NCBI RefSeq assembly: GCF_003337555.1
Contig: NZ_QPJK01000001.1
Location: forward strand, 186,001 to 250,000
Source of the DNA: Pseudorhodoferax soli
Lineage (GTDB): Bacteria > Pseudomonadota > Gammaproteobacteria > Burkholderiales > Burkholderiaceae_C
Reading direction: 5' to 3'
Length of the DNA: 64,000 nucleotides
Made by a program: the position numbers and the translations under genes. Shown piece after piece: positions 47,972-59,304 of the stretch (its first letter is position 1; each line of letters begins with the position of its first letter). Under the pieces are notes generated by a model that ran no database searches, was not told the DNA's origin, and saw nothing but the letters and a program-made list of their open reading frames with translations.

Positions 47972-49220
47972 AGCGCAGCGCCTCGGCGGGGTTCACGCGG
48001 CTGGCCCGCCAGCTCGGGTAGATGGTGGCTAGAAAGGCCAGGATCAGGGAGATGATGGCGATCGGCAGGATGTCGCCCTGTTGCGGGTCGCTGGGCATGC
48101 GGTTGATCAAATACACCTCGCGCGGCAGGAAGCTGGCGTGGAACAGCTTCTCCAGCGCCGGCACGATCACGTCGATGTTGTAGGCCACGGCCAGGCCCAG
48201 GGCCAGCCCGGCGAAGGTGCCGATGATGCCGACCATGGCGCCCTGCACCATGAAGATGCCCATGATGCTGCGCGGGCTGGCACCCAGCGTGCGCAGGATG
48301 GCGATGTCGGCACGCTTGTCGGTCACGGTCATCACCAGGGTGCTGACGAGGTTGAACGCGGCCACGGCCACGATCAGCGTCAGGATGATGAACATCATGC
48401 GTTTCTCGAGCTGCACGGCGGCGAACCAGGTCTGGTTCTGGCGCGTCCAGTCGCGGATCAGCAGGTCGCCCGAGAGGCTGCGGGCCAGCTCGAAGGCCAC
48501 CTCGCGCGCCTGGTGCAGGTCGCGCAGCTTGAGCCGCACACCGCTCGGCCCCTCCAGGCGGAACAGCCGGGCCGCATCCTCGATGTGCACCATGGCCAGC
48601 GCCGAGTCGTACTCGTAATGGCCGGAACTAAACAGGCCGACCACCGTCATCTGCTTGAGCCGCGGCACCACGCCGGCGGGCGTGACCTGGCCGGAGGGCG
48701 CCACCAGCGTGACGGGATCGCCCTCGCGCACGCCCAGGCTGCGCGCCAGGTCCGTGCCGAGCACGATGCCGAACTGGCCCGGCACCAGCCGCGCGATGGC
48801 CTGCGCGCCCGCGCCGCCCGCCACGTCGGTGACCTGGCTCTCGGTCGCGGGATCGATGCCGCGCACCAGCGCGCCCTTCATGTCCTCGCCGCGCGCGATG
48901 AGTGCCTGGCTGGCAATGAAGGGCGCCGCGCCGATCACCGCGGGATTGCGCTTGGCCTCCGCCATGGTCTTGTTCGGATCGGGGATGGCCTGGCCCTGCG
49001 GCGCGTAGATCTCGATGTGCGAGACGACGCCCAGCATGCGGTCGCGCACCTCTTTCTGGAAGCCGTTCATCACCGAGAGCACGATGATGAGCGCTGCCAC
49101 GCCGAGCGCGATGCCCAGCATGGAGACGCCCGAGATGAAGGAGATGAAGCCGTTGCGGCGCGTCGCGCGGCCGGCGCGGGTGTAGCGCCAGCCGACGGCC
49201 AGTTCGTAGGGGAGGTGCAT
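47964..49220 (-). CDS. lolC: Lipoprotein-releasing permease LolC/LolE
   Basis: A 418-residue permease with the LolC/E topology: N-terminal [12 protein letters not shown], a first membrane segment ([19 protein letters not shown]), a large periplasmic domain (about 50-270), and three C-terminal membrane segments before the closing PAEALRYE. Only one permease gene is present, so the complex may be a homodimer, as expected in many betaproteobacteria, or an equivalent gene may lie elsewhere. The start at 49220 is chosen by homology to the family N-terminus. It is divergent from the gene at 49291. Confidence 0.93.
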   Translation of the reverse strand: MHLPYELAVGWRYTRAGRATRRNGFISFISGVSMLGIALGVAALIIVLSVMNGFQKEVRDRMLGVVSHIEIYAPQGQAIPDPNKTMAEAKRNPAVIGAAPFIASQALIARGEDMKGALVRGIDPATESQVTDVAGGAGAQAIARLVPGQFGIVLGTDLARSLGVREGDPVTLVAPSGQVTPAGVVPRLKQMTVVGLFSSGHYEYDSALAMVHIEDAARLFRLEGPSGVRLKLRDLHQAREVAFELARSLSGDLLIRDWTRQNQTWFAAVQLEKRMMFIILTLIVAVAAFNLVSTLVMTVTDKRADIAILRTLGASPRSIMGIFMVQGAMVGIIGTFAGLALGLAVAYNIDVIVPALEKLFHASFLPREVYLINRMPSDPQQGDILPIAIISLILAFLATIYPSWRASRVNPAEALRYE

Positions 49221-49290
49221 CGGGCGCGGCTTTTTGGGGCCTTTGCCCGCAAAAAGCGCGGATTGTGGCATCCCGGACAATCTCCCCCCA

Positions 49291-50235
49291 ATGTCTCCCA
49301 ACTCCCCAGCCCACCTGTTGATCCTCGACGCGGCCAGCGACGCGCCCGCTTGCCGCAGCGCGTTGGCCCAGCTGTCCCTGCCCTCCCTGGCCGCGCTGCT
49401 GGCCGAACTCACGCCCGCGCCACTGGAACGCCTGCCCGACGACGCCCTGGACACGCCCGCCGAACGCGCGCTGGCCAGGGCCCAGGGCTTGGCCGGCGAG
49501 GACGGCCGCCTGCCCTGGGCGGCCGCCGCAGCCGCGGCGGCCGGTCTGCCGCCCGCACAGGACTGGGCCATGCTCACGCCCTGCCATCTCGAAGCCGGCA
49601 TGAACCAGGTGCGCCTGAGCGACCCGGCCCTGCTGGCACTGCCGCCCGACCAGGCCGAGGCGCTGATGGCCAGCATGGCGCCCTACCTGGCCGAGGACGG
49701 CATCGTGGTGGAGTGCTGGCAGGACGGCCGCTGGCTCGCCCACGGCGAGCCGTTCCGCGGCCTCGCCACCGCCTCGCCCGAACGCGTGCTGGGCGAGGAC
49801 GACCTGAACGCCTGGATGCCCGCCAGCCCGCTGCTGCGCCGCCTGCAGAACGAGATGCAGATGCTGCTCTACACCCATCCCGTCAACGACGCACGCGAGG
49901 CCCAGCGCCTGGTGACCGTCAACGCGCTGTGGATCAGCGGCTGCGGCAGTTGGCCGGCCACGCCGCCCCGCCCGTCCGCCGTGCAGGTCGTGGACGCCCT
50001 GCGCAGCAGCGCCCGCCAGGGCGACTGGGCCAGCTGGTCCGCCGCCTGGCAAGAGATCGACAAGACCCACTGCGCGCCGCTGCTGCAGCGCCTGCGCGCC
50101 GGCGAGCCCGTGGCCCTGACGCTCAGCGGCCCGCAGGGGAGCCGCCGCTTCGACGGCCTGCCCCGCGGTGCACTGGCACGCTGGCTTGCCAGCTGGCGCA
50201 AGCCGCAGCTGGCCCAGCTGCTGGAGGGCCTGTGA
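49291..50235 (+). CDS. Uncharacterised protein coupled to recJ (phosphoglycerate-mutase-like in annotations of relatives)
   Basis: A 314-residue soluble protein, Ala/Leu-rich, without signal peptide. Visible conserved-looking segments are LTPCHLEAGMNQVRL, a predicted strand-helix near GIVVECWQDGRWLA, and VNALWISGCGSW. I recall relatives annotated as phosphoglycerate mutase, but I do not see the Asp/His/Ser metal-binding motifs of the cofactor-independent enzyme, so that name should be treated with doubt. Its stop overlaps the recJ GTG start (GTGA), and it is divergent from lolC. Function unknown. Confidence 0.8.
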   Translation: MSPNSPAHLLILDAASDAPACRSALAQLSLPSLAALLAELTPAPLERLPDDALDTPAERALARAQGLAGEDGRLPWAAAAAAAAGLPPAQDWAMLTPCHLEAGMNQVRLSDPALLALPPDQAEALMASMAPYLAEDGIVVECWQDGRWLAHGEPFRGLATASPERVLGEDDLNAWMPASPLLRRLQNEMQMLLYTHPVNDAREAQRLVTVNALWISGCGSWPATPPRPSAVQVVDALRSSARQGDWASWSAAWQEIDKTHCAPLLQRLRAGEPVALTLSGPQGSRRFDGLPRGALARWLASWRKPQLAQLLEGL

Positions 50236-51950
50236 AGATCCGCACCCGCGACGTGCCGCCGCGCGCGGCCTGGGCGCTCGAGCAGGCCGGCGTGCACCCG
50301 CTGCTGGCGCGGCTGTTCGCCGCGCGCGGGGTGCTCGCATTCGACGAACTCGACGATGGCCTGGCGCGGCTGCTGCCCCCCACCGGCCCGCAAGGCCTGC
50401 TCGGCGCCGACGCTGCGGCGCGCCTGCTGGCGGACGCCATCGCGCGCGACGCACGCATCTGCATCGTGGCCGACTACGACTGCGACGGCGCCACCGCCTG
50501 CGCCGTGGCCGTGCGCGGCCTGCGCCTGCTGGGTGCGCGGCACGTGGACTACCTGGTACCCGACCGCGTGGTCGACGGCTATGGCCTGACCGCACCGATC
50601 GCCGAGCGCGTGCACGCGCGCGGCGCCGACCTGCTGGTCACCGTGGACAACGGCATCGCGAGCATCGAAGGCGTGGCCCATGCGCGTGCGCTCGGCCTGG
50701 CCGTGCTGGTGACCGACCACCACCTGCCCGCGCCGGCGCTGCCTGCGGCCGACGTCATCGTCAACCCGAACCAGCCAGCCTGCGGCTTCACCAGCAAGTG
50801 CATGGCCGGCGTCGGCGTGATGTTCTACGTGCTGCTGGCGCTGCGGGCCGAGCTGCGCACGCGGGGTGCCTACGGCGAGCGGCCCCAGCCCAAGCTCGAC
50901 GCGCTGCTGCCGCTGGTCGCACTCGGCACCGTGGCCGACGTGGTCAAGCTCGACGCCAACAACCGCCGCCTCGTGGCGCAGGGCCTGCGCCGCATCCGCG
51001 CCGGCCAGATGCCGGCCGGCCTGGCCGCGCTGTTCGACGCCGCAGGCCGCAAGAGCAGCCAGGCCACCGGCTTCGACTTCGGCTTCGCGCTGGGCCCGCG
51101 CATCAACGCTGCGGGCCGGCTGGCCGACATGACGCTGGGCATCGAATGCCTGCTGACCGACGACGCCGCGCGCGCCAACGAGCTCGCGCGCACGCTGGAC
51201 GCGATCAACCGCGAGCGCCGCAGCATCGAGACGGACATGCGCGAGCAGGCCGAACTCGTCGCCGAATCCCTGTTCGCCGAAGGCGAGGAACCGCCGCCCG
51301 CCATCAGCGTCTACGACCCGGCCTTCCACGAGGGCGTGGTCGGCATCGTGGCCTCGCGCCTGAAGGACCGGCTGCACCGGCCCTGCTTCGTGTTCGCCGC
51401 TTCGCGCGCACCGGGCCACGAGGGCGAGATCAAGGGCTCGGGCCGCTCCATCGCGGGCTTCCACCTGCGCGATGCGCTGGACCTGCTGGCCAAGCGCCAC
51501 CCCGGCGTGCTGCTGCGCTTCGGCGGCCATGCCATGGCGGCCGGCTGCACGGTGGCGGCCGAGCGCTGGCCCGAGTTCGACGCCGGGCTGCGCACCATCG
51601 CACGCGAATGGCTGGACGAGGCCGCCCTGACACGCCGGCTCGACACCGACGGCCCGCTGGCGCCCGAGTACCGGCGCGCCGACATGGTCGACACGCTGCA
51701 CCGCGAGGTCTGGGGCCAGGGCTTTGCCGCACCGACCTTCAGCGAAGAGGTGGAGATCGTCTCGCAGCGCCTGGTCGGCGAACGCCACCTGGCGCTCAAG
51801 CTGCGCCACCAGGGCCAGCCCGTGGACGGCATCTGGTTCGGCCGGGTGGAGCCGCTGCCCAACCGCGCCGTGCTGGCGTTCCGGCTCGATGCGGACGAAT
51901 GGCAGGGTCAGCGGCGCGTGCGCTTCCTCGTGGAAGGCATGGCCGGCTGA
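50232..51950 (+). CDS. recJ: Single-stranded-DNA-specific exonuclease RecJ
   Basis: A 572-residue 5'-3' exonuclease of the DHH superfamily, used in recombination and mismatch repair. Catalytic motifs: DYDCDGATAC (motif I), VTVDNGI, the DHH in TDHHLPAPAL, LVALGTVADV, and GGHAMAAGCTV in the DHHA1 domain. The C-terminal OB-fold domain ends VRFLVEGMAG. The start is GTG at 50232, overlapping the upstream stop as GTGA. The length agrees with the family. Confidence 0.95.
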   Translation: MKIRTRDVPPRAAWALEQAGVHPLLARLFAARGVLAFDELDDGLARLLPPTGPQGLLGADAAARLLADAIARDARICIVADYDCDGATACAVAVRGLRLLGARHVDYLVPDRVVDGYGLTAPIAERVHARGADLLVTVDNGIASIEGVAHARALGLAVLVTDHHLPAPALPAADVIVNPNQPACGFTSKCMAGVGVMFYVLLALRAELRTRGAYGERPQPKLDALLPLVALGTVADVVKLDANNRRLVAQGLRRIRAGQMPAGLAALFDAAGRKSSQATGFDFGFALGPRINAAGRLADMTLGIECLLTDDAARANELARTLDAINRERRSIETDMREQAELVAESLFAEGEEPPPAISVYDPAFHEGVVGIVASRLKDRLHRPCFVFAASRAPGHEGEIKGSGRSIAGFHLRDALDLLAKRHPGVLLRFGGHAMAAGCTVAAERWPEFDAGLRTIAREWLDEAALTRRLDTDGPLAPEYRRADMVDTLHREVWGQGFAAPTFSEEVEIVSQRLVGERHLALKLRHQGQPVDGIWFGRVEPLPNRAVLAFRLDADEWQGQRRVRFLVEGMAG

Positions 51951-51969
51951 GGCCGGCCGGCCGCGCGGC

Positions 51970-53799
51970 TCAGAAGCTCTCCCACTCGCCTTCTTCGGCG
52001 GCGCCCGGCTTGGGCCTGGCGGCCGGTGCCGTGCGCGCCGGGGCGGCCAGGCTCTTGGGCGCCGGCGGCCGGGCGGGCGGCCTGGCCACTGCCTTGGGCA
52101 CCAGCTTGGGAGCGAGCTTGGGCGCTGTGGGCGCGGCTGCGCCCAGGCGCTTGGCGGCAGGCGCTGCCACCGCAGCTGCGGGCCGCTTGGCGAAGCTGGG
52201 CGCCGCGGGCGCTGCCACCACGGCTGCGCGCGGCGCCAGTGCCGGCGCCGGCGCCGCACCGCTGCCGACGTTGAACACGGCCACCACCTCGGACAGGCGC
52301 TGTGCCTGCTCCTTGAGGCCGGATGCCGCGGCCGCCGACTCTTCCACCAGGGCGGCGTTCTGCTGCGTCATCTGGTCCAGCTGCGTGACCGCCTGGTTGA
52401 CCTGCGCGATGCCGTCGCGCTGCTCGGTGGACGAAGCGCTGATCTCGCCGATCAGGTCGCTGACGCGGCGCACGCTGGCCACGATCTCCTGCATCGACGA
52501 GCCGGCATGCTCGACCTGGGCCGAGCCGGTCTCCACGGTCTGCACCGAGGCGTTGATCAGTGCCTTGATTTCCTTGGCCGCTTCGGCCGAGCGCCCGGCC
52601 AGCGCGCGCACCTCGGAGGCGACGACCGCGAAGCCGCGGCCCTGCTCGCCGGCGCGCGCCGCTTCCACTGCCGCGTTGAGCGCCAGGATATTGGTCTGGA
52701 AGGCGATGGCATCGATGGTGCCGATGATGTCGGCGATCTTGCGCGAGGCCTCGCTGATGTCCTGCATGCTGCGCACCACCTGGCCCACCACCTCGCCACC
52801 CTGGGTGGCGGCCTGGGCGGCTGTGCTGGCCAGCTGGTTGGCCTGGCGCGCGGTGTCGGCCGACTGCGTGACGGTGCTCGTCAACTCCTCCATGCTGGCC
52901 GCGGTCTGCTGCAGGTTGGAGGCGGTCTGTTCGGTGCGTGCCGACAGATCGTGGTTGCCGCTGGCGATCTCGGTGGAGGCGGTGGACACGGACTCCACGC
53001 CGCTGCGCACCTCGCCGACCAGGCCGCGCAGCCGCTCGGTCATGGACGACAGCGCACGCAGGAGTTGGCCGAACTCGTCGCGGCGCGCATCGTCCAGGCG
53101 CTGCGTGAGGTCGCCGCTGGCGATCGCATCGGCCGCTTGCAGTGCGCGCCCGAGCGGCCGCACGATGGAGCGCACGAGTGCCACGGTCAACCCGATGCCG
53201 ACCAGGAACACCAGGCCGATCACGGCCAACCCGGTGAACGAGCCGGTGCGGCGCGCGTCCTCAGCCGCCTCGCGCGCACGGTCGCGCAGGCCTTCCTGCA
53301 CGGTCACGAAATCGTCCAGGGCCTTGAGGTACGCGTCGATGGCGGGACGGTATTCACGCTCGACGAAACCCAGCACATCGCCACCCGCGTTCTTGAGCTC
53401 GGTAACGCGCGTCGTCATGGCGAGTACGCGCGCGCGCTGGTCGGCAATGGCCTGCAGAGCCGCCTTGCTCTCCTCGGTCGTGGTGGCCTTGGTGATGCGC
53501 TCCTGCACCGCCGAGATCTGCGTGATCATGGCCTTGACGCGGCCGTCGTACAGCTTGGCCAGCGGCGCATCGCTGGTGACGGCGGTGCCTTCGACCATGG
53601 TCGTGGCGTTCGCGGTCAGGCCGCGCCAGCGGATGGCGTCGGAGATCCGTCCCTCGTAGGCCTGCACCGTGCGCAAAGCCGTGTCCATGATGTTGGCGGA
53701 GTTCACCTGGGCCCAGACGGCAATCGCCAGCATGGCCGCCAGCAAACCCAGCACCACCAGCCACAGCCGGCGCCCCACCCCGATGTCGTTCCACTTCAT
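51970..53799 (-). CDS. Methyl-accepting chemotaxis protein with C-terminal EWESF tether
   Basis: A 609-residue chemoreceptor. Membrane segment 1 (about 10-30) and segment 2 (about 190-212) enclose a four-helix-bundle-type ligand domain of about 155 residues. HAMP domain ([11 protein letters not shown] onward), then methylation helices and the signalling tip [33 protein letters not shown]. After residue about 525 comes a disordered Ala/Pro/Lys-rich linker of about 80 residues ending in EWESF. This matches the xWxxF pentapeptide (NWETF in E. coli Tar/Tsr) that binds CheR. The ligand is unknown. Single gene between recJ and the AlgR-like gene. Confidence 0.93.
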   Translation of the reverse strand: MKWNDIGVGRRLWLVVLGLLAAMLAIAVWAQVNSANIMDTALRTVQAYEGRISDAIRWRGLTANATTMVEGTAVTSDAPLAKLYDGRVKAMITQISAVQERITKATTTEESKAALQAIADQRARVLAMTTRVTELKNAGGDVLGFVEREYRPAIDAYLKALDDFVTVQEGLRDRAREAAEDARRTGSFTGLAVIGLVFLVGIGLTVALVRSIVRPLGRALQAADAIASGDLTQRLDDARRDEFGQLLRALSSMTERLRGLVGEVRSGVESVSTASTEIASGNHDLSARTEQTASNLQQTAASMEELTSTVTQSADTARQANQLASTAAQAATQGGEVVGQVVRSMQDISEASRKIADIIGTIDAIAFQTNILALNAAVEAARAGEQGRGFAVVASEVRALAGRSAEAAKEIKALINASVQTVETGSAQVEHAGSSMQEIVASVRRVSDLIGEISASSTEQRDGIAQVNQAVTQLDQMTQQNAALVEESAAAASGLKEQAQRLSEVVAVFNVGSGAAPAPALAPRAAVVAAPAAPSFAKRPAAAVAAPAAKRLGAAAPTAPKLAPKLVPKAVARPPARPPAPKSLAAPARTAPAARPKPGAAEEGEWESF

Positions 53800-53903
53800 G
53801 TGTCTTTCCTTGTCTGGACGCCGAACTGGCGCAACATCTGCGCAAATCCAGGCGCAGTTTAGGGGGACAAAGTGGCCGAAATCGCGCCTTCCATCGCATC
53901 CAA

Positions 53904-54644
53904 TCAGCCGGCCAGCACCTCGCGCACGGCCGCCAGCTGGCGGCGCGAGACGGCCAGCGGCTCGTCCAGGCCGTGCAGGCGCACCGCCCAGCCCTCGCCC
54001 TCTTCGGGGTCGTGGTGCTTCTCGAGCGCCCGCAGCGCCTTGCGCGCCACCAGTGCATTGCGGTGCACGCGCACGAAGTGCTGGCGGTGGCGCGTCTCCA
54101 GTTCGTTCAGCGCACCGTCCAGGATGTAGCTGCGCGCCAGCGTGCGCACCGTCACGTACTTGAGCTCGGCCTTGAGGTACAGGATCTGCGCCAGCGGCAC
54201 GCGTTCGGTGCGGCCGCGGTCCTGGATCAGGATGAAGGCCTCGGCATCCGCCTCCGCCGGTTGCCCCGCCAGGCCGCGCAGGCGGTCGACCTTCTGCAGC
54301 GCATGCTGCAGCCGCTGCAGGCGCACGGGCTTGGTCAGGTAGTCGATGGCCTCCACGTCGAAGGCCTGCAACGCATGCTGGGCATAGGCCGTCACGAAGA
54401 CCACGGCCGGCGGCGCCGGCAGCGCGCGCAGCGTGTTGGCCAGCACCAGGCCATCGCTGCCAGGCATGTGGATGTCCAGCAGCGCCAGGTCGAAGCGCTC
54501 GCGCTGCAGCAGGACCATGGCCTCGCTCGCATTGCCAGCCTCGCCGCAGACCATCGCCGCGGGCGCATGGCAGTCGCCCAGCAGGGTGCGCAGCCGGGTG
54601 CGCGCCAGGGGTTCGTCGTCGACGATCAACACACGCAAGGCCAT
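53904..54644 (-). CDS. algR: LytTR-family response regulator (AlgR-like)
   Basis: A 246-residue regulator. Receiver domain with [11 protein letters not shown], phospho-acceptor Asp in [13 protein letters not shown], and Lys in [11 protein letters not shown]. The C-terminal LytTR DNA-binding domain (about 140-245) has [21 protein letters not shown] and the [16 protein letters not shown] motif. The ATG at 54644 has a receiver start within five residues. The partner kinase lies 25 bases upstream. The arrangement with argH is the same as algR-algZ-argH in Pseudomonas. Targets here are unknown. Confidence 0.92.
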   Translation of the reverse strand: MALRVLIVDDEPLARTRLRTLLGDCHAPAAMVCGEAGNASEAMVLLQRERFDLALLDIHMPGSDGLVLANTLRALPAPPAVVFVTAYAQHALQAFDVEAIDYLTKPVRLQRLQHALQKVDRLRGLAGQPAEADAEAFILIQDRGRTERVPLAQILYLKAELKYVTVRTLARSYILDGALNELETRHRQHFVRVHRNALVARKALRALEKHHDPEEGEGWAVRLHGLDEPLAVSRRQLAAVREVLAG

Positions 54645-54669
54645 GGCTTGCTCCGTTCTTCGTTGTTGT

Positions 54670-55707
54670 TCATGCCGGCACCTCGATGCGGACGCGGAAC
54701 ACGCCGTAGCGCAGGCCGGCCCGGAAACTGCCCCGCACATCGTGCAACAGCCCGAGCCGGGTGCGCACATTGTCGAGCGCCACGCCGTGGCCGCCGGCGC
54801 CCTGTCCGGCCGGCACCGTGTTGACCACCGTGATGCGCACCGTCTCGCCGCGCCGCTCGCTCGCGATACGGATGTCCGCACCCTTGTCGCTGGGTTCCAC
54901 GCCATGCTTGACGGCGTTCTCCACCAGCGGTTGCAGCAAGAGCGGCGGCAGCCGCACCTGGTCGGCGGCAGGATCGAGCGACCACTGCACGCGCAGCCGG
55001 TTGCCGAAGCGCACCTGCTCGATGGCCAGGTAGCGCTCGGCCAGCGCAATCTCCTCGGCCAGCGTGACGGACTCGCCCGGGTTCTGGAGCACGTGGCGGA
55101 ACAGGTCCGACAGGTCTTCCAGCAACGCCTCGGCCTTGGCCGGTTCGGCGCGGACCAGCGCGATCGCGCTGTTGAGCGTGTTGAAGAGGAAATGCGGCCG
55201 GATGCGTGCCTGCAATTCAGCCAGCAGCGCCGTGGTGGCGGCCGGCGTGCGTGCCCGCGCGCGCAGCCCGAGGCCGGCCACCAGCAGCACCGACAACAAC
55301 AGGCCCGTGACTGCGCAGGCCAGCCAGGGCGGATTGGCGGTGACGCCGATGGCGGCCAGCACCGCGCAGGCCGCAAGGCCGGCCAGCGCGCCCAGCACCA
55401 CGCCCACCGGGTAGTGCGCCTGGCGGCCCAGGCGGCCCAGGCGGTGCTTGAAGCTGCAGGCGAGCAGCAGCCACAGCAGCGTGGCCGGCAAAGCGCCCGC
55501 GGTCAGCAAGGCCAGGCGCTCGGCCCATTGCAGGGGGGTGTCGCTGCCGAACATGGCGCCGACGGCCATGACGGCTTCCACGAACAGGATGGCGCGCAGC
55601 ACCACACCTGGCTGGCAGGCGTCGAAGACCAGGACCGAACTCGAACGGCCCCGCTGCGACGGGGTCCGGGGCTCCTGGAAGGTCGATAAAATTTGCGGGT
55701 CCTTCAT
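54670..55707 (-). CDS. algZ: LytS/AlgZ-type sensor histidine kinase
   Basis: A 345-residue kinase with about four N-terminal membrane segments (about 35-150) and a short His_kinase domain. The phospho-acceptor motif is [19 protein letters not shown], and the ATPase part has [17 protein letters not shown] and [13 protein letters not shown]. This unorthodox layout is that of AlgZ/FimS. It is followed by its regulator and is divergent from argH with a 100-base gap. Confidence 0.9.
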   Translation of the reverse strand: MKDPQILSTFQEPRTPSQRGRSSSVLVFDACQPGVVLRAILFVEAVMAVGAMFGSDTPLQWAERLALLTAGALPATLLWLLLACSFKHRLGRLGRQAHYPVGVVLGALAGLAACAVLAAIGVTANPPWLACAVTGLLLSVLLVAGLGLRARARTPAATTALLAELQARIRPHFLFNTLNSAIALVRAEPAKAEALLEDLSDLFRHVLQNPGESVTLAEEIALAERYLAIEQVRFGNRLRVQWSLDPAADQVRLPPLLLQPLVENAVKHGVEPSDKGADIRIASERRGETVRITVVNTVPAGQGAGGHGVALDNVRTRLGLLHDVRGSFRAGLRYGVFRVRIEVPA

Positions 55708-55807
55708 GCGCAGGCTGCGGGCGGCGTTCGATTATGGTTCACCGCTCCGCCAGGCGGCACCGCCCGCCTCCAGCCTGCTCCCTCTCCCCTTGAGCCGACG
55801 GCATTCC

Positions 55808-57205
55808 ATGTCCCACAACCAACTCGACCAGAAGTCCCAGGCCTGGTCCGCGCTGTTCTCCGAGCCCATGAGCGACCTGGTCAAGCGCTACACCTCCAGC
55901 GTGTTCTTCGACAAGCGCCTGTGGCAGGCCGACATCGCCGGCAGCCTGGCGCATGCCGAGATGCTGGCCGCGCAGAAGGTCATCGGTGCCGACGATCTGG
56001 CCTCCATCCAGAAGGGCATGGCGCAGATCACTGCCGAGATCGAGGCCGGCCAGTTCGAATGGAAACTCGACCTGGAGGATGTGCACCTGAACATCGAGGC
56101 GCGCCTGACGCAGCTGGTCGGCGACGCCGGCAAGCGCCTGCACACCGGGCGCAGCCGCAATGACCAGGTCGCCACCGACGTGCGCCTGTGGCTGCGCGGC
56201 GAGATCGACCTGATCGCCGGCCTGCTGACCGATCTGCAGAAGGCGCTGGTCGGCATCGCCGAGCAGAACGTGGACGTGATCCTGCCCGGTTTTACGCACC
56301 TGCAGGTGGCCCAGCCCGTGAGCTTTGGCCACCACATGCTGGCCTACGTGGAGATGTTCGCGCGCGATGCCGAGCGCATGGCCGATGTGCGCCGCCGCGT
56401 CAACCGCCTGCCGCTGGGCGCCGCCGCACTGGCAGGCACCAGCTACCCGCTGGACCGCGAGCGGGTGGCAAAGACGTTGGGCATGGATGAGGTTTGCCAG
56501 AACAGCCTGGACGCCGTGAGCGACCGCGACTTCGCCATCGAGTTCACCGCCGCCGCCAGCCTGGCCATGGTGCACATCAGCCGCTTCAGCGAGGAGCTGA
56601 TCCTGTGGATGAGCCAGAACTTCGGCTTCATCAAGATCGCCGACCGCTTCACCACCGGCTCGTCCATCATGCCGCAGAAGAAGAACCCCGACGTGCCCGA
56701 GCTGGCACGCGGCAAGACCGGCCGCGTGGTCGGCCACCTGATGGGCCTGATCACGCTCATGAAGGGCCAGCCGCTGGCCTACAACAAGGACAACCAGGAA
56801 GACAAGGAGCCGCTGTTCGACACGGTGGACACGCTGAAGGACACGCTGCGCATCTTCGCCGAGATGGTGGGCGGCATCACCGTCGTGCCCGCAGCGATGG
56901 AGCAGGCCGCCGCGCGCGGCTACGCCACGGCCACCGACCTGGCGGACTACCTGGTCAAGAAGGGCCTCCCGTTCCGCGACGCCCACGAGACCGTGGCGCA
57001 CGCGGTCAAGGCCGCGCAGTCGCATGCCTGCGACCTGTCGGAGCTGCCGCTCACGGTGCTGCAGGGCTTCCATCCAGCCATCGAAAAGGACGTGTTCGAC
57101 GTGATGAGCCTGCGCGGCTCGCTGGAGGCGCGCAGCACGCTGGGCGGCACGGCACCCAGCCAGGTCAAGGCGCAGATCGCCCGGCACCGCGCACGGTTGG
57201 GCTGA
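55808..57205 (+). CDS. argH: Argininosuccinate lyase
   Basis: A 465-residue ASL, which splits argininosuccinate to arginine and fumarate, the last arginine-synthesis step. Motifs: the [13 protein letters not shown] region, [27 protein letters not shown] with the catalytic His, and the fumarase-superfamily signature [12 protein letters not shown]. The ATG at 55808 fits the family start. It is divergent from algZ. Confidence 0.97.
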   Translation: MSHNQLDQKSQAWSALFSEPMSDLVKRYTSSVFFDKRLWQADIAGSLAHAEMLAAQKVIGADDLASIQKGMAQITAEIEAGQFEWKLDLEDVHLNIEARLTQLVGDAGKRLHTGRSRNDQVATDVRLWLRGEIDLIAGLLTDLQKALVGIAEQNVDVILPGFTHLQVAQPVSFGHHMLAYVEMFARDAERMADVRRRVNRLPLGAAALAGTSYPLDRERVAKTLGMDEVCQNSLDAVSDRDFAIEFTAAASLAMVHISRFSEELILWMSQNFGFIKIADRFTTGSSIMPQKKNPDVPELARGKTGRVVGHLMGLITLMKGQPLAYNKDNQEDKEPLFDTVDTLKDTLRIFAEMVGGITVVPAAMEQAAARGYATATDLADYLVKKGLPFRDAHETVAHAVKAAQSHACDLSELPLTVLQGFHPAIEKDVFDVMSLRGSLEARSTLGGTAPSQVKAQIARHRARLG

Positions 57206-57323
57206 GACCGCCCACGGCCCGTGCGGGTTTCTGCCCGTGCGTGCGGCCGACAGCCCCTACACTGCGCGCCATTGATCACCCGTGGCGCATGTCGTCGTGC
57301 GCCCCCCCATGCGAGGTGCCGCC

Positions 57324-59252
57324 ATGTCCACGACTCCCGTTGCCCGCACCACGATTGCCCGGCGCGTCTCGATGCTGGCCAGCGCCGCCATCGCGGCCAT
57401 GCTGATCGCGATCTGCGGCGTGCTGTCCTGGGTGCTGACCCAGCAGGCCTACCAGCGCACGCTGGACTACATGGCCAGCGAGGCTGGTGCCGTGGCCCGC
57501 ATCGCCGATGCGTTGGACCGCACGGCGCGCGATTCGGCGCAGAAGCTGTACGAGGTGCTCGGCACCGAGTACCGCGGCAACTTCACGCTGCAGGGGCCGG
57601 GCCAGCTGCTGCTGGATGGCAAGCCACTGGCCGGTGACTTCGAGCGGGTCGACCGCTTCGCCCGCACCACCGGTGGCGTGGCCACCATCTTCGCGCGCCA
57701 GGGCGACGACTTCCTGCGCGTGGCCACCTCGCTGACCAAGCAGGACGGCACGCGCGCCATCGACACACTGCTGGGCACGCAGCACCCGGCCTACGCCCGC
57801 ATGGTGGCCGGCGAAAGCTACGTGGGCATGGCCGTGCTGTTCGGCGTGCCCTACATGTCGCGCTACCAGCCCGTGCGAGATGCCGCCGGCAAGGTGGTGG
57901 GCATCGTGTTCATCGGCTTCAACATGCAGGGCCTGCGCCAGGAACTGGTGTCTCTCACCGAAGAGAAGCGCTTCCTGGGCGGCGGTGGCATGTACCTGCT
58001 CGACCCTGGCCGCACGCCGGCCGATGCGCTGCTGCTGGCGCATCCCAGTGCCAAGGGCCGCAAGCTGTCCGAGCTGCTGGCCCCCGCCCAGGCGGAGGCC
58101 CTGCTGGCGGCCCTGGCCTCCGCGCCGGATGGGGTATTGCAGGGGCAGGCGGCCGTGCAGGATCCGGCGCGCAGCGATCCCATCGGGGTCGGCGCGCGCA
58201 GTCAGGCCACCGGCTGGTGGGTCGTGGCCGAGGCCTCGCGCGCGCAGGCCCTGGCCGCGCACAACGCCACGCTGGCCTGGCTCTGGGGCCTGATGCTGGC
58301 GGCCGTGGTGCTGATGGGCCTGGGCGTGACGCTGCTGCTGCGCCGCATGGTCGGCCAGCCGCTGCTGCAGCTCAACGCGCAGGTGGCCTCCATTGCGGAC
58401 GGCGACCTCTCCCACCCCATGTCCACCACACGGCGCGACGACCTCGGCCTGCTGGCCAACGGCGTGGACACCATGCGCCAGCAGCTGGCCCGCACCATCA
58501 CCGAGGTGCGCGCCGTCAGCGAGAGCGTGGGCACAGCCGCTGCCGAAGTCAGCTCGGGCAGCCGCGACCTGGCGCAGCGCACGGAACAGTCCGCCAGCCA
58601 GTTGCAGGAGACAGCCGGTGCGCTGGAAGAGCTCACGGCCTCGATGAACCAGAGCGCCGACGCCGCGGCCCAGGGCAGCCAGCTCGTGCAATCGTCGAAC
58701 CAGGCCGTGCAGCAAGGCCATGCCACGGTGCAGCAGGTCGTCGGCACGATGGCGCAGATCCGCGAGGCCAGCGGCGCCATCGGCGACATCACCAACACCA
58801 TCGACTCGATCGCGTTCCAGACCAACATCCTGGCGCTCAACGCCGCGGTCGAGGCGGCGCGCGCCGGCGAACAAGGCCGCGGCTTCGCCGTCGTTGCCAG
58901 CGAAGTGCGCCAGCTGGCGCAGCGCAGCGCCGACGCGGCCAAGCAGATCAAGGTGCTGATCACCGGCAGCCGCGAACAGGTGGAGAACGGCACGGCACGG
59001 GCCGAACAGGCCGGTCAGGCGATGGGCGAGATCCTGGGCAGCGTGGGACGCGTGTCCGGCCTGATCGGCGACATCGCCACCGCGGCGCGCGAGCAGGCCG
59101 AGGGCGTGCGGCAGATCAACAGCGCCGTCGCGCAGCTCGACCAGAACACACAGCAAAATGCGGCCCTCGTGGAGCAGAGTACCGCCGCGGCAGAGAGCCT
59201 GCGCGACCAGGCCGAGCGCCTGGTCCAGCAGGTCGCCAACTTCAGGCTGTGA
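57324..59252 (+). CDS. Methyl-accepting chemotaxis protein with a Cache-type sensor
   Basis: A 642-residue chemoreceptor. Membrane segment 1 (about 17-40) and segment 2 (about 318-342) enclose a periplasmic domain of about 275 residues that resembles the Cache3-Cache2 fusion ([17 protein letters not shown] then [12 protein letters not shown]). HAMP and signalling domains follow, with the tip [21 protein letters not shown]. The chain ends in [10 protein letters not shown] with no linker or CheR-binding pentapeptide. The start at 57324 has GAGGTG upstream; ATGs at 57309 and 57282 are alternatives. The ligand is probably a small metabolite such as a carboxylate (family inference). Confidence 0.92.
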   Translation: MSTTPVARTTIARRVSMLASAAIAAMLIAICGVLSWVLTQQAYQRTLDYMASEAGAVARIADALDRTARDSAQKLYEVLGTEYRGNFTLQGPGQLLLDGKPLAGDFERVDRFARTTGGVATIFARQGDDFLRVATSLTKQDGTRAIDTLLGTQHPAYARMVAGESYVGMAVLFGVPYMSRYQPVRDAAGKVVGIVFIGFNMQGLRQELVSLTEEKRFLGGGGMYLLDPGRTPADALLLAHPSAKGRKLSELLAPAQAEALLAALASAPDGVLQGQAAVQDPARSDPIGVGARSQATGWWVVAEASRAQALAAHNATLAWLWGLMLAAVVLMGLGVTLLLRRMVGQPLLQLNAQVASIADGDLSHPMSTTRRDDLGLLANGVDTMRQQLARTITEVRAVSESVGTAAAEVSSGSRDLAQRTEQSASQLQETAGALEELTASMNQSADAAAQGSQLVQSSNQAVQQGHATVQQVVGTMAQIREASGAIGDITNTIDSIAFQTNILALNAAVEAARAGEQGRGFAVVASEVRQLAQRSADAAKQIKVLITGSREQVENGTARAEQAGQAMGEILGSVGRVSGLIGDIATAAREQAEGVRQINSAVAQLDQNTQQNAALVEQSTAAAESLRDQAERLVQQVANFRL

Positions 59253-59304
59253 ACGCAGGCGTGCCTGTGCTCCCGATCGATCAACCAGCACACAGGCCTG
59301 CCCC

